In this document: positions 6,767 through 12,805 of the stretch, in pieces | Layout: every line of letters begins with the position of its first letter | How positions within the stretch are numbered: position 1 is the first letter of the stretch | Assembly: GCA_031551755.1 (NCBI GenBank) | Contig: JAVBNE010000087.1 | Span: 1-12,805 of the forward strand | Length of the DNA: 12,805 nucleotides | Direction of reading: 5' to 3' | Source of the DNA: JAVBMU01 sp031551755 | GTDB taxonomy: Bacteria; Actinomycetota; Actinomycetes; Actinomycetales; Cellulomonadaceae | Made by a program: the position numbers and the translations under genes | The notes under the pieces: generated by a model | Database searches by the model: none | Seen by the model: only the letters and a program-made list of their open reading frames with translations | What the model was told of the DNA's origin: nothing

Positions 6767-9466
6767 TCAGAAGGAATACGACAGTTTCAGGTACGCGTTA
6801 CGCCCCAATATGGCGATACGTTCGGTTTTAACGTAGTCGTTTTCCATAAACACCCGCCACGATCTGGCCTGATTCAGTATGTCGTTGAAGTTGATGCTCA
6901 GGCTGCCCTTGTCCTCTTTGCCGAATTTACACGCGAACTCGCTGTTCAGAACGATCTCCCTGAGGACTGTGTTGGGAAGCGAGGTATCCCTGAATCTGAA
7001 ACATCCGTCGGCGCTTATCCACAAGCGTTTGGCGAAATTGAACCTAACCTTGCCTCTCACGGTTTCGTTGATCTCTTTGAAGGCCGTGTTTTCATCTTTT
7101 TCGTAATACCTTACACCTGTGTCGGCGGAAAACGAAATCTCGATTTTTTTCGAGAAATCCGACACCAGCCCGAGGGACAGGTTGCAGGTATGCATATCAT
7201 TCATATTCAGGACTTCATACACGTAATAGGGCGTTTTGTCGTATGCGTATCGCAGCGCTGCATTGACGGTGGAATTGAGGAATCCGGACTTGGCCGAAAA
7301 TCCGGCCGTTGTTTCCAGGGAGAGTCTTCCCGCCGCGTTTTGTACGGTTTGCAACGTGGATCCCGCCGGGAATGTAAAATTTCCGAATTCGGATCTTTGT
7401 GTCGGGGCGGTGAAGAAATATTCTTTGGCTACGTGTGAATTCTGGTAGAGGTTCGCGGTTAGGCTAAAGCTCCACGCGTTGTAATTTTTGGCGTTTATTG
7501 TATTGGCAATGATGTTCAGGCTCCTGTCGACCATCTCCTTCAGGGATGGATTCCCCGCCGTGTACAATGGCGCGTTGTATGTGTCGAGTGCGTTTCTCTG
7601 CTGCTCGACCGACGGGGGCAGGACGCTCTCGGTGTAGGTTACCGATACGGTTGTGGCGGATTTGTTGTAGAGTAAAATAAACCTCGGGACTAAATTGAAA
7701 TAGGTCCGGGAGTCGTTCGCGCTCTCGGGGCTGGCTTCGTCGCGGTTTTGTTTTATGGACTGGGCGGCCAGGCTGACGGTAAAATGCGTATGGCTGTTGC
7801 GGTACATGTAGCTGGCGGAATACCTGTTCCTCAGGTAATCCTGGGTGTAGTCGTGCGTGTTTTGCATATCCGGTGCGCCGGTAATCCTGTCTATGCCCAG
7901 CAGGGTGGATCTGTCGTTGCGCTGTTCGATATCGTAGAGCAGGGTCAGGTTGGACTTTTTGGATAACGGCTCTGTGTACGACGCCTTGCCGGTATAGGTT
8001 TTATTGCGGCTGCCGTTGCTGTTGGTAAGGTAAATGTTTTGTGTGCTCGAGGCCAGGGTGTCCACACTCCATCCTTCGCCCCATCCATCTCTGTAGGCAT
8101 ACGATATTTCCGAAGATACTTTTCGGGACGGTTTTTTGAAGTTGTAAGAATACTTCACCCCGCCCGAGGCTGTCATGTTGTCCTTGCGGTCGTAGACGTT
8201 CGTGTTCGACAGGTAAGCGGCGGCATCGTTCAGCACCAGGTCGCTGTAATTCGTGCTGTTCAGGCTGTTGACCTTGTTTGCGAGGTTCAGGCTAAGCAGG
8301 ATGTTGTGCTTTTTCCTGATCTTGAACGAGAGTGAGTTGAGAGTCGAAAAATTGGATACCCTGCTGTCGGACCTCAGGTCGGTCGTCTGGCTGCGCGAAA
8401 GATAGTCCCCGGCAGGAAAATAGTCGGTGTGGGAACCGGACGACGCGGTACTGCGGCTATCGTTGTACGTCGAGAAGGATTGCAGGTGGTATTTGTAATT
8501 TTTGATGTTCTTGTCCCATTTCAACGATCCGCCGAGTTCGTTGTCGAAATTGCCTGTGGGCTGCCCCCAGGAGAATTTCTCTCCGTATCCGAGCCCTGCC
8601 CCGAGGTTGTCACCCACCCGGTGCCGGTCGTATTGTCCTGTGGCGCTATACAGTTCCTCGTACTTGCCGGACGGATTCCTGTCGGCGTACACCCCCAGGA
8701 CGCCCGTCAGATGAACCCGCTGCACCAGGTTCATTTTGTTTCTGGTCTTGACGTCCAGCACCCGCTCTTTGGGCTTGAGCGTGTCGCCCAGGGCGATGTC
8801 TTTGTCCGAATGCTGGTCGTAAACCTTTATTTCGTCGACGTTGTTTGCCTTGACCAACTCGATCGCCCTGTCGGTGAATTGGGCGAACATCGGCGTCCCG
8901 TCGACCAGTATGCGCGAAACCCGTTGCCCCTGCGCGTAGATCTCGCCGCCGCGGAATTCGACGCCGGGCAGTTTTTTTATCAGCTCGGCCAGCGGGTCGC
9001 CGCGCATGGTTTTAAAGGCGGCGGCATTGTATACGGTGGTGTCGCCCCTGATCACCATGGCGATGTTTTCGCCCTGTACGATAATGGAGCCTATCTGTAT
9101 GGGGTCGGCCTGGAGCTCGATCGTCAGGGAAGTGACCGCGCCGGCCATCTTGTGTACCCACCTGAGGTTCGCGTACCCTATGTGGGATACGGTGAACACC
9201 AGCGAGTCTTTGGGTATCCGTTTGTCGTAACGCACCCTGCCGTACATATCGCAGACAAGGTTCACGGTATCGCCTTTTGCCATCGCCAGCTTCACGACGG
9301 CTTTTTCGAGCGGGCGTTTCGTTTCGGCGTCGACCACCGTTATGCCGATTTGGGGGCGCATCGGGGCGGAGGATATGACGAAGCCATTTTCGTTGTTAAC
9401 CGTTACCTGCCCGCGCGCGGCGCAACACACAAAACACATGAGAATGAAAAGACTCCATCTGGTCAT
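6767..9466 (-). CDS. Outer-membrane beta-barrel protein with CarboxypepD-like N-terminus (TonB-dependent-receptor-like)
   Basis: An 899-aa protein with signal peptide MTRWSLFILMCFVCCAARG. Residues about 38-118 form a carboxypeptidase-regulatory-like beta-sandwich (GITVVDAETKRPLEKAVVKL ... VFTVSHIGYANLRW). Residues about 125-230 form a plug-like domain with DTTVYNAAAFKTMRGDPLAELI and the diagnostic KKLPGVEF ... RVSRILVDGTPMF. From about 250 onward, alternating aromatic/polar strands rich in Tyr, Asn and Ser make a large barrel ending in YLKLSYSF, with the terminal Phe recognised by the BAM machinery. This architecture matches the Bacteroidota OMP_b-brl group, related to SusC/TonB receptors. 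It probably moves or binds a ligand across the outer membrane. No SusD partner, TonB box or ligand clue was found. It is a single gene, convergent with the AbiC-like gene (33-bp gap), with a -7 box at 9513-9520. Confidence 0.88.
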   Translation of the reverse strand: MTRWSLFILMCFVCCAARGQVTVNNENGFVISSAPMRPQIGITVVDAETKRPLEKAVVKLAMAKGDTVNLVCDMYGRVRYDKRIPKDSLVFTVSHIGYANLRWVHKMAGAVTSLTIELQADPIQIGSIIVQGENIAMVIRGDTTVYNAAAFKTMRGDPLAELIKKLPGVEFRGGEIYAQGQRVSRILVDGTPMFAQFTDRAIELVKANNVDEIKVYDQHSDKDIALGDTLKPKERVLDVKTRNKMNLVQRVHLTGVLGVYADRNPSGKYEELYSATGQYDRHRVGDNLGAGLGYGEKFSWGQPTGNFDNELGGSLKWDKNIKNYKYHLQSFSTYNDSRSTASSGSHTDYFPAGDYLSRSQTTDLRSDSRVSNFSTLNSLSFKIRKKHNILLSLNLANKVNSLNSTNYSDLVLNDAAAYLSNTNVYDRKDNMTASGGVKYSYNFKKPSRKVSSEISYAYRDGWGEGWSVDTLASSTQNIYLTNSNGSRNKTYTGKASYTEPLSKKSNLTLLYDIEQRNDRSTLLGIDRITGAPDMQNTHDYTQDYLRNRYSASYMYRNSHTHFTVSLAAQSIKQNRDEASPESANDSRTYFNLVPRFILLYNKSATTVSVTYTESVLPPSVEQQRNALDTYNAPLYTAGNPSLKEMVDRSLNIIANTINAKNYNAWSFSLTANLYQNSHVAKEYFFTAPTQRSEFGNFTFPAGSTLQTVQNAAGRLSLETTAGFSAKSGFLNSTVNAALRYAYDKTPYYVYEVLNMNDMHTCNLSLGLVSDFSKKIEISFSADTGVRYYEKDENTAFKEINETVRGKVRFNFAKRLWISADGCFRFRDTSLPNTVLREIVLNSEFACKFGKEDKGSLSINFNDILNQARSWRVFMENDYVKTERIAILGRNAYLKLSYSF

Positions 9467-9512
9467 TTCCCGTGGTGTTGGTTGGTAGTCATATCCTTGC
9501 TGCTGTCACAGA

Positions 9513-9520
9513 CAAATATA
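9513..9520 (-). promoter_or_regulatory. -7 promoter box for the beta-barrel gene
   Basis: Reading on the minus strand, TATATTTG matches TAnnTTTG exactly and would start transcription about 40 nt before the ATG at 9466. A TTTC 17 bases further upstream is a poor, short-spaced -33 candidate. The surrounding DNA is locally AT-rich. Confidence 0.6.
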
Positions 9521-9579
9521 CTAATAATTTTGAATATGAAAGCCCGAGGCTGGGCCGGCACGGATATGCCGTTTGACAG

Positions 9580-9612
9580 AAAAACCGCTCCAAAATAAAT
9601 CGGGGCGGTTTT
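9580..9612 (-). terminator. Intrinsic terminator of the helicase-CSD-RRM operon
   Basis: Read on the minus strand, GGGGCGG-type and CCGCTCC-type arms (9602-9608 with 9585-9591, one G-T wobble) form a 7-bp stem, extended by four A-T pairs, with a 10-base loop. A run of five T follows. It lies 21-53 bp beyond the RRM gene stop. The flanking A/T tracts would also allow some function on the plus strand. Confidence 0.85.
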
Positions 9613-9632
9613 CTGGTTGCTGTCGGGCCGGT

Positions 9633-9965
9633 TTAGTAACGGTTTCTGTTATAACCGCCGCCATTGCCGCCGCGATTGAAGCCGCCGCCGCCACGGTTGT
9701 AGCCGCCGCCTGCGGGCCGGTCTTCTTTCGGACGGGCCACGTTTACGGTGATCTGCTTGCCTTCGAATTCGGTGCCGTTCAGCGCCTCGATGGCCTGCCG
9801 GCCCTCTTCGTCGCTGGGCATTTCCACGAAACCGAAACCGCGCGAGCGGCCTGTTTCGCGATCGGTGATCACATTGGCCGACGAAACCTCGCCGTGCTGT
9901 GCGAATAAATTCTGCAAGCTCTCGCTGCTTGTTTTGAAATTCAGGTTGGAAACGTAAATGTTCAT
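9633..9965 (-). CDS. Single-RRM glycine-rich RNA-binding protein
   Basis: A 110-aa protein consisting of one RNA recognition motif (residues 1-79) and a disordered Gly/Arg/Asn tail. RNP2 is IYVSNL (3-8) and RNP1 is RGFGFVEM (42-49), with the aromatic residues that stack on RNA bases in place. The intervening sequence follows the usual beta-alpha-beta-beta-alpha-beta plan. Residues 85-110 are RGG-like (GGGYNRGGGG ... YNRNRY), as in glycine-rich RNA-binding proteins; known members bind single-stranded RNA and act as chaperones in cold adaptation. It is the last gene of the helicase/cold-shock operon, 15 bp after the cold-shock gene, and is followed by an intrinsic terminator. Confidence 0.93.
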   Translation of the reverse strand: MNIYVSNLNFKTSSESLQNLFAQHGEVSSANVITDRETGRSRGFGFVEMPSDEEGRQAIEALNGTEFEGKQITVNVARPKEDRPAGGGYNRGGGGFNRGGNGGGYNRNRY

Positions 9966-9980
9966 TTTTCTTGGTTTTTT

Positions 9981-10421
9981 TTATTTAATCAATGTAATCC
10001 GGACCGCGTTCATGCCGCGGGTGCCGCGCTCGGTTTCGAATGTGACTGTGTTGCCCTCGGCCAATCCGGCCGGAGCGGCCGAAATGTGGAAGAAATATTT
10101 CTCCGTCGAGTCGAGGTCTTTGATGAACCCGTAACCCTTGTCGGTGTTGAAATATTCTACGCGTCCTTTGAACACTTCGGGCTCGACGGCCTCTTTCTTG
10201 GGCACGGAGACCTCGATGTCTTCGGCCCTGATCTCGTCTTTGACGTCATTTTCGGGCGGGGTGTCCGTGATGTTGCCCATCGCGTCCACGTAGGCGATCA
10301 TGTCGTCTGCCGAAGATGTGCCTGATGCCTGGCGTTCTTCCTTGCGTTTCTGTTTCTCGAGGCGCTTGGCCTGCTTTTTCTTTTCGTTCTCTCTTTTTCC
10401 AAATGATCCTGATCCTGCCAT
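9981..10421 (-). CDS. Cold-shock-domain protein with basic N-terminal extension
   Basis: A 146-aa protein. Residues 1-32 are a highly basic helix (KRENEKKKQAKRLEKQKRKEER). Residues 38-56 (ADDMIAYVDAMGNITDTPP) form a conserved-looking acidic segment. Residues 83-146 are a cold-shock domain with RNP1 KGYGFIKD (95-102) and RNP2 YFFHI (109-113). Classical Csp proteins are about 70 aa and lack the extension, which would add nonspecific RNA affinity; I recall similar extended versions in Bacteroidota, which supports the ATG at 10421. Role: a single-strand nucleic-acid chaperone melting secondary structure, with the helicase upstream and RRM protein downstream. Its first 124 bp overlap the 3' end of the helicase gene in another frame, so its initiation region is translated by helicase-bound ribosomes. 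Confidence 0.92.
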   Translation of the reverse strand: MAGSGSFGKRENEKKKQAKRLEKQKRKEERQASGTSSADDMIAYVDAMGNITDTPPENDVKDEIRAEDIEVSVPKKEAVEPEVFKGRVEYFNTDKGYGFIKDLDSTEKYFFHISAAPAGLAEGNTVTFETERGTRGMNAVRITLIK

Positions 10422-11632
10422 TCGACTGATTTTATTGTTATTGACTGATGTTGCATTTCGTTGAGCCGTTTGCCGGTCAGCTTTTGTATATCGCGGACCA
10501 TCGGCTGTTCCTCCTGCGAGCAGAAGGTGAGGGCTGTTCCGGTGCAGCCTGCGCGCCCTGTGCGTCCGATGCGGTGCACGTAGGTCTCGGCCACGTCCGG
10601 AAGGTCGTAGTTGATCACCATGTGAAGTTCCTTGATGTCGATCCCGCGGGCGGCGATGTCGGTGGCTACCATCACCTTGACCTCGCCCGATTTGAAATCG
10701 GCAAGAGAGCGCTGGCGTTGGTTTTGCGACTTGTTGCCATGGATGGCCTGGCTGGGGATACCCGCCTTCCTGAGCACACGCGAGATACCGTCCGCCCCGT
10801 GCTTGGTGCGCGAAAAGACAAGCACCGACTTATCGGCCTGCTCGCGCAACACCGAGATCAGCAGCCCTTTCTTTTCCGGCTTTTCGACAAAGTAGATGTG
10901 CTGATCGACCGTTTCGGCCGTACTCGACACGGGAGCCACTTCGATGCGCTCGGGATGGGTGAGCATCGAACTCGACAGCGACACGATCTCTTCGGGCATC
11001 GTGGCCGAGAAGAAGAGCGTCTGGCGTTTTTTCGGGATCAGGGGCAGCAACCGCCGGATGTCGGCGATGAAGCCCATGTCGAGCATCCTGTCCGCTTCGT
11101 CGAGCACGAAATGGGTCAGTGCGCCCAGGTTTACCTCGCGCTGGCCGATCAAATCGAGCAGGCGTCCCGGCGTGGCGACCAGTATGTCGACTCCCCGGCG
11201 GAGTTTGTCGGTCTGGGGGCCCTGCTTCACTCCGCCGAAAATGACGGCGTGGCGCAAACCCGTGTATTTCCCGTAATCCCCGAAACATTCGTCGATCTGG
11301 ATGGCCAGTTCGCGCGTGGGGGTGAGCACCAGGGCCCGGATGGGGCGCAGGTCCTTGTCCCGGCCGTGGGAGCGCCCGCGGCGGTCGTGGCGGCTCGTCG
11401 GGGCTTGCTGTGCAGAGGCTCCCGCCGTACCGAGATCTTCCATAAGGTGTTGCAATATGGGAATGGCGAAAGCCGCGGTCTTTCCTGTGCCTGTCTGGGC
11501 GATGCCGAAAATATCATGGCCCTTCTGTACGACAGGAATGGCCTGCGCCTGGATCGGGGTGGGCAGGTCGTATCCTTTTTCGCGGATAGCCTTGAGTATG
11601 GGTTCCGCAATATTGAGTTCGTTAAATGTCAT
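10298..11632 (-). CDS. DEAD-box ATP-dependent RNA helicase (RhlE-like)
   Basis: A 444-aa helicase with all core motifs in order: Q motif PTPIQ (24-28), motif I AQTGTGKT (45-52), Ia PTRELA (105-110), GG and TPGR (about 153-157), II DEAD (178-181), III SAT (209-211), and the second-domain motifs VFSRTKHG, TDIAARGIDI, and VI HRIGRTGRAG. It unwinds short RNA duplexes using ATP, in ribosome assembly, cold adaptation or mRNA decay. An unusual Arg/His-rich insert sits between motifs I and Ia (about residues 66-97, with TSRHDRRGRSHGRDKD). The C-terminal tail after about residue 400 is strongly basic (KERTKRKSRPSASRNRNARK) and probably disordered; its coding DNA doubles as the start of the cold-shock gene. 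First gene of the operon, with a leader of roughly 315 nt. Confidence 0.95.
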   Translation of the reverse strand: MTFNELNIAEPILKAIREKGYDLPTPIQAQAIPVVQKGHDIFGIAQTGTGKTAAFAIPILQHLMEDLGTAGASAQQAPTSRHDRRGRSHGRDKDLRPIRALVLTPTRELAIQIDECFGDYGKYTGLRHAVIFGGVKQGPQTDKLRRGVDILVATPGRLLDLIGQREVNLGALTHFVLDEADRMLDMGFIADIRRLLPLIPKKRQTLFFSATMPEEIVSLSSSMLTHPERIEVAPVSSTAETVDQHIYFVEKPEKKGLLISVLREQADKSVLVFSRTKHGADGISRVLRKAGIPSQAIHGNKSQNQRQRSLADFKSGEVKVMVATDIAARGIDIKELHMVINYDLPDVAETYVHRIGRTGRAGCTGTALTFCSQEEQPMVRDIQKLTGKRLNEMQHQSITIKSVEWQDQDHLEKERTKRKSRPSASRNRNARKNARHQAHLRQTT

Positions 11633-11645
11633 AAATCATTTTCAT

Positions 11646-11663
11646 GTCCGCTTCACTGCGGAC
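11646..11663 (-). other. Hairpin just upstream of the helicase start codon
   Basis: GTCCGC (11646-11651) and GCGGAC (11658-11663) form a perfect 6-bp GC-rich stem with a 6-base loop, 13 bp before the helicase ATG. It lies in the helicase leader and its loop contains the TGA stop of the candidate 40-codon leader ORF, so ribosomes reaching that stop would open it. A role in translation control is inference. Confidence 0.45.
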
Positions 11664-11775
11664 GGTTATTGGGAAATAAGGCAACCGGATTGTCGGAATG
11701 CACTCCCCCTGAGCCTTGGCTGCCGGGCAGTGCGACCTCGCGGCCGCCTATGCTGAATGGTTTCATGTACTGCAT
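11653..11775 (-). CDS. Candidate 40-aa small ORF in the helicase leader
   Basis: An ATG-started frame of 40 codons (MQYMKPFSIGGREVALP ... PNNRPQ) ends 20 bp before the helicase ATG. An ATG also occurs at codon 4. The same frame stays open upstream to 11853 with protein-like content but has only a TTG there. Codon use resembles the neighbours, and nothing else accounts for the segment. I recognise no family. It could be a leader peptide coupled to helicase translation, a small protein in its own right, or chance; at this length the coding claim is weak. Confidence 0.3.
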   Translation of the reverse strand: MQYMKPFSIGGREVALPGSQGSGGVHSDNPVALFPNNRPQ

Positions 11776-11953
11776 CGTTAAATTTGACAAACGGCCGTCT
11801 TCAGTCGCATACGCAGACTTACTCGGGCGAGTATTTGCCGAAACACCGTAAGCTTAAACAGGTCGATTTCAACGATGAAAAGAACCGGACGGCAACGTGT
11901 CCGGAAAGTGCAAAGCAGAGAAAGATCTAAAATGAACTCTTGTTGTTTCGGAA

Positions 11954-11961
11954 CAAAGGTA
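11954..11961 (-). promoter_or_regulatory. -7 promoter box for the helicase operon
   Basis: On the minus strand TACCTTTG matches TAnnTTTG exactly, within an AT-rich stretch. A loose -33 candidate (ATTGG) lies about 21 bp upstream. It is the best promoter candidate between the tRNA terminator and the helicase, and implies the long leader described separately. Confidence 0.55.
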
Positions 11962-12035
11962 AGTAATATTTAATGATTTTCCAATCGACTACAGATCGGT
12001 TGCACGGAAAGCGGAATTATAAACCGGCGCACACT
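11962..12035. other. Intergenic stretch between helicase promoter and tRNA terminator
   Basis: About 75 bases, AT-rich on the helicase side. Apart from possible upstream promoter elements I see no gene, repeat or other structure in it. Confidence 0.5.
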
Positions 12036-12073
12036 AACAAAAAACAAGCGGGACTTGTCGAAACAAGTCCCGC
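12036..12073 (-). terminator. Intrinsic terminator downstream of tRNA-Lys
   Basis: A perfect 11-bp stem (GCGGGACTTGT at 12048-12058 with ACAAGTCCCGC at 12063-12073) around a 4-base loop. On the minus strand it is followed by TTGTTTTTTG. It lies 27 bp beyond the tRNA 3' end. No T-run exists on the plus side, so it is directional. Confidence 0.9.
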
Positions 12074-12100
12074 CCAAAACCACTTTGTCTTGCGCTTTCG

Positions 12101-12173
12101 TGATCCTGCTGGGGCTCGAACCCAGGACCCCAACATTAAAAGTGTTGTGCTCTACCTGCTGAGCTACAGAATC
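12101..12173 (-). tRNA. trnK: tRNA-Lys, anticodon TTT
   Basis: A complete 73-nt cloverleaf. The acceptor stem GATTCTG/CAGGATC has 7 pairs including one T-G wobble. The D stem is GCTC/GAGC, the anticodon stem CAACA/TGTTG around the loop CTTTTAA (anticodon TTT), the variable loop 5 nt, and the T arm CTGGG-TTCGAGC-CCCAG. The discriminator is A, and CCA is not encoded (CGA follows), so it must be added by nucleotidyltransferase. It reads AAA and AAG codons. It has its own promoter upstream (12218-12248) and terminator downstream (12036-12073). Confidence 0.96.
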
Positions 12174-12186
12174 CCGTTACACCGCG

Positions 12187-12208
12187 AAAAACAGGTTACC
12201 CTGTTTTT
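12187..12208. terminator. Terminator-like hairpin between tRNA-Lys and its upstream promoter
   Basis: AAAAACAGG (12187-12195) and CCTGTTTTT (12200-12208) form a perfect 9-bp stem with a TTAC loop; T-runs flank it on both strands. It could terminate transcription from the thioredoxin-like gene (stop at 12265), but it also lies between the apparent tRNA promoter and the tRNA, so it may instead be a leader structure. Confidence 0.55.
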
Positions 12209-12217
12209 TTGGTGGGG

Positions 12218-12248
12218 CAAAGATAGGTAATTTTTTTATGCATCCAAA
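12218..12248 (-). promoter_or_regulatory. Bacteroidota promoter for tRNA-Lys
   Basis: On the minus strand a TTTG -33 element (12245-12248), a 19-bp spacer and TATCTTTG -7 (12218-12225) fit the Bacteroidota consensus TTTG-N19-21-TAnnTTTG exactly. It is the best promoter in the window and points at the tRNA, about 45 bp downstream. Confidence 0.75.
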
Positions 12249-12264
12249 ATTAATCACACTTTTT

Positions 12265-12805
12265 TCAGCGCAGCGCCCCGACCAGCAGCGCCCCTGCGCC
12301 CTGGGCATCTCCGCGGTAGAGGATCAATCCGTTGCGGATCACCCACACGACACCGTCCTCGGGCCCGGTGCCCAGCGCCCGCGACAGGGCTGCGTGGTCG
12401 CGCGCCACGAACCGAGGAAAGGTATAGGCGCCCAGCGCTCCCGCGGGGTCGAAGAACGCGTCCTGGAACTCCGCGACATCGCCCTGGGGGACATACCCGA
12501 GCAGGAACGCCATGACCCGGAAATCGTATTTGTACCGGGCGTACAGATCCTGAAATGCGTAGTAGTCACTGCCCGGGGCGTCGGCCCGGCATGCGGCCAC
12601 GACGAAATATTTCCCGTTGAAATCGTCCGTCGACATTTCGTAACCGTCCCAGTCGTAGAATTTTATAGGCTCGGCCAGGGGGTTTTCCGCAGGGCTCTGC
12701 GAGATCAGCGGGGCGAGCGCATCGGTGTAGAGGCGCGCCCCCGCGACGTAGACGAACGTGGCCAGACCTAAGAGCACCGCCACCGTGAGTACCCTCCACC
12801 GCGTC
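12265..12805 (-). CDS. Membrane-anchored thioredoxin-fold-like protein, N-terminus outside window
   Basis: The frame is open to the right edge, so the start lies beyond it; a GTG at 12783 is internal to a hydrophobic helix (RVLTVAVLLGLATFVYVAGA) and is unlikely to be the start. After this single membrane anchor the domain reads FYDWDGYEMSTDDFNGKYFVVAACRADAPGS in two continuous parts, then a helix (YYAFQDLYARYKYDFRVMAFL) and a late VVWVIRNGLILYRGD strand pair. That order resembles the TlpA/SCO/AhpC thioredoxin fold. The usual CxxC is absent; only one cysteine occurs at that position (AACRADAP), so classical disulfide exchange is not expected. Peroxiredoxin-like or purely structural roles are possible. 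It is probably periplasmic, tethered to the inner membrane. The assignment rests on fold-like patterns only. Confidence 0.6.
   Translation of the reverse strand, partial: TRWRVLTVAVLLGLATFVYVAGARLYTDALAPLISQSPAENPLAEPIKFYDWDGYEMSTDDFNGKYFVVAACRADAPGSDYYAFQDLYARYKYDFRVMAFLLGYVPQGDVAEFQDAFFDPAGALGAYTFPRFVARDHAALSRALGTGPEDGVVWVIRNGLILYRGDAQGAGALLVGALR

Larger units (their letters stand above)
11633..11953 (-). promoter_or_regulatory. Long 5' leader of the helicase operon
   Basis: About 315 nt separate the probable transcription start (near 11947) from the helicase ATG at 11632. Read on the minus strand, the leader holds, in order: a 6-bp CCGGAC/GTCCGG hairpin (11885-11904) followed by TTCTTTT, which resembles a weak terminator; a 14-bp palindrome TACTCG-GG-CGAGTA (11820-11833); the candidate 40-codon ORF; and a hairpin at 11646-11663. 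Long structured leaders are known for cold-shock mRNAs in other bacteria, including cspA and deaD in E. coli. I recognise no named RNA family here. Confidence 0.45.

Noticed and set aside
8429..9598. 389-codon plus-strand open frame opposite the beta-barrel gene
   Set aside because: Antisense shadow. Its last 20 codons (9536-9598) could be read alone from an ATG but run into the operon terminator and show no protein-like pattern.
10448..11851. 467-codon plus-strand open frame opposite the helicase
   Set aside because: Antisense shadow of a complete DEAD-box gene; no domain is recognisable in it.
12036..12173. tRNA-Lys as an integration site for a mobile element
   Set aside because: No integrase gene, repeated tRNA 3' end or composition change next to it; the adjacent genes look like normal chromosome.
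1..12805. CRISPR array, insertion sequence, SusC/SusD pair or rRNA
   Set aside because: No regularly spaced repeats, transposase motifs, SusD-like lipoprotein or rRNA-like stretches were seen on either strand.

Overview
The window looks like a gut-type Bacteroidales chromosome. An Alistipes-like member of the Rikenellaceae is my best guess, by inference only. Most genes are GC-rich with strongly GC-biased third positions. Promoters carry the Bacteroidota -7 box TAnnTTTG, and the protein set is typical of the phylum: an outer-membrane beta-barrel receptor with a CarboxypepD-like N-terminus, an anaerobic-type sulfatase, and a glycine-rich RRM protein. Nothing here gives a species.

Layout. (1) Positions 1-782 hold the C-terminal half of an ABC-F ATPase, convergent with a three-gene minus-strand operon at 769-1890: a 59-aa small protein, a 116-aa His-rich membrane protein, then an ECF-type sigma factor. 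(2) Divergent from it, 2080-3786 encodes an exported S1 sulfatase. It ends at a strong bidirectional terminator shared with a convergent exported protein of unknown function (3860-4501). (3) Divergent promoters at about 4536-4571 separate that gene from an AlkZ-like winged-helix protein (4591-5661). (4) A distinctly AT-rich gene (5741-6733) resembles putative phage abortive-infection (AbiC-like) membrane proteins and is the clearest candidate accessory or defence gene. (5) A large minus-strand outer-membrane beta-barrel protein occupies 6767-9466. (6) A minus-strand RNA-remodelling operon (11632 down to 9633) encodes a DEAD-box helicase, a cold-shock-domain protein and a glycine-rich RRM protein, and ends in an intrinsic terminator. 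It has an apparent leader of about 315 nt with hairpins and a possible 40-codon ORF. The helicase and cold-shock genes overlap by 124 bp in different frames. (7) tRNA-Lys(TTT) follows, with its own promoter and terminator, then a membrane-anchored thioredoxin-fold-like protein cut by the right edge.

How the genes work together: the best-supported unit is the helicase/CSD/RRM operon, whose products should all act on RNA folding, probably in cold or growth-shift adaptation. The sigma factor and its His-rich membrane partner look like a regulatory pair. The remaining genes appear to be single transcription units without an obvious shared pathway. I saw no CRISPR array, insertion sequence, rRNA or replication origin.
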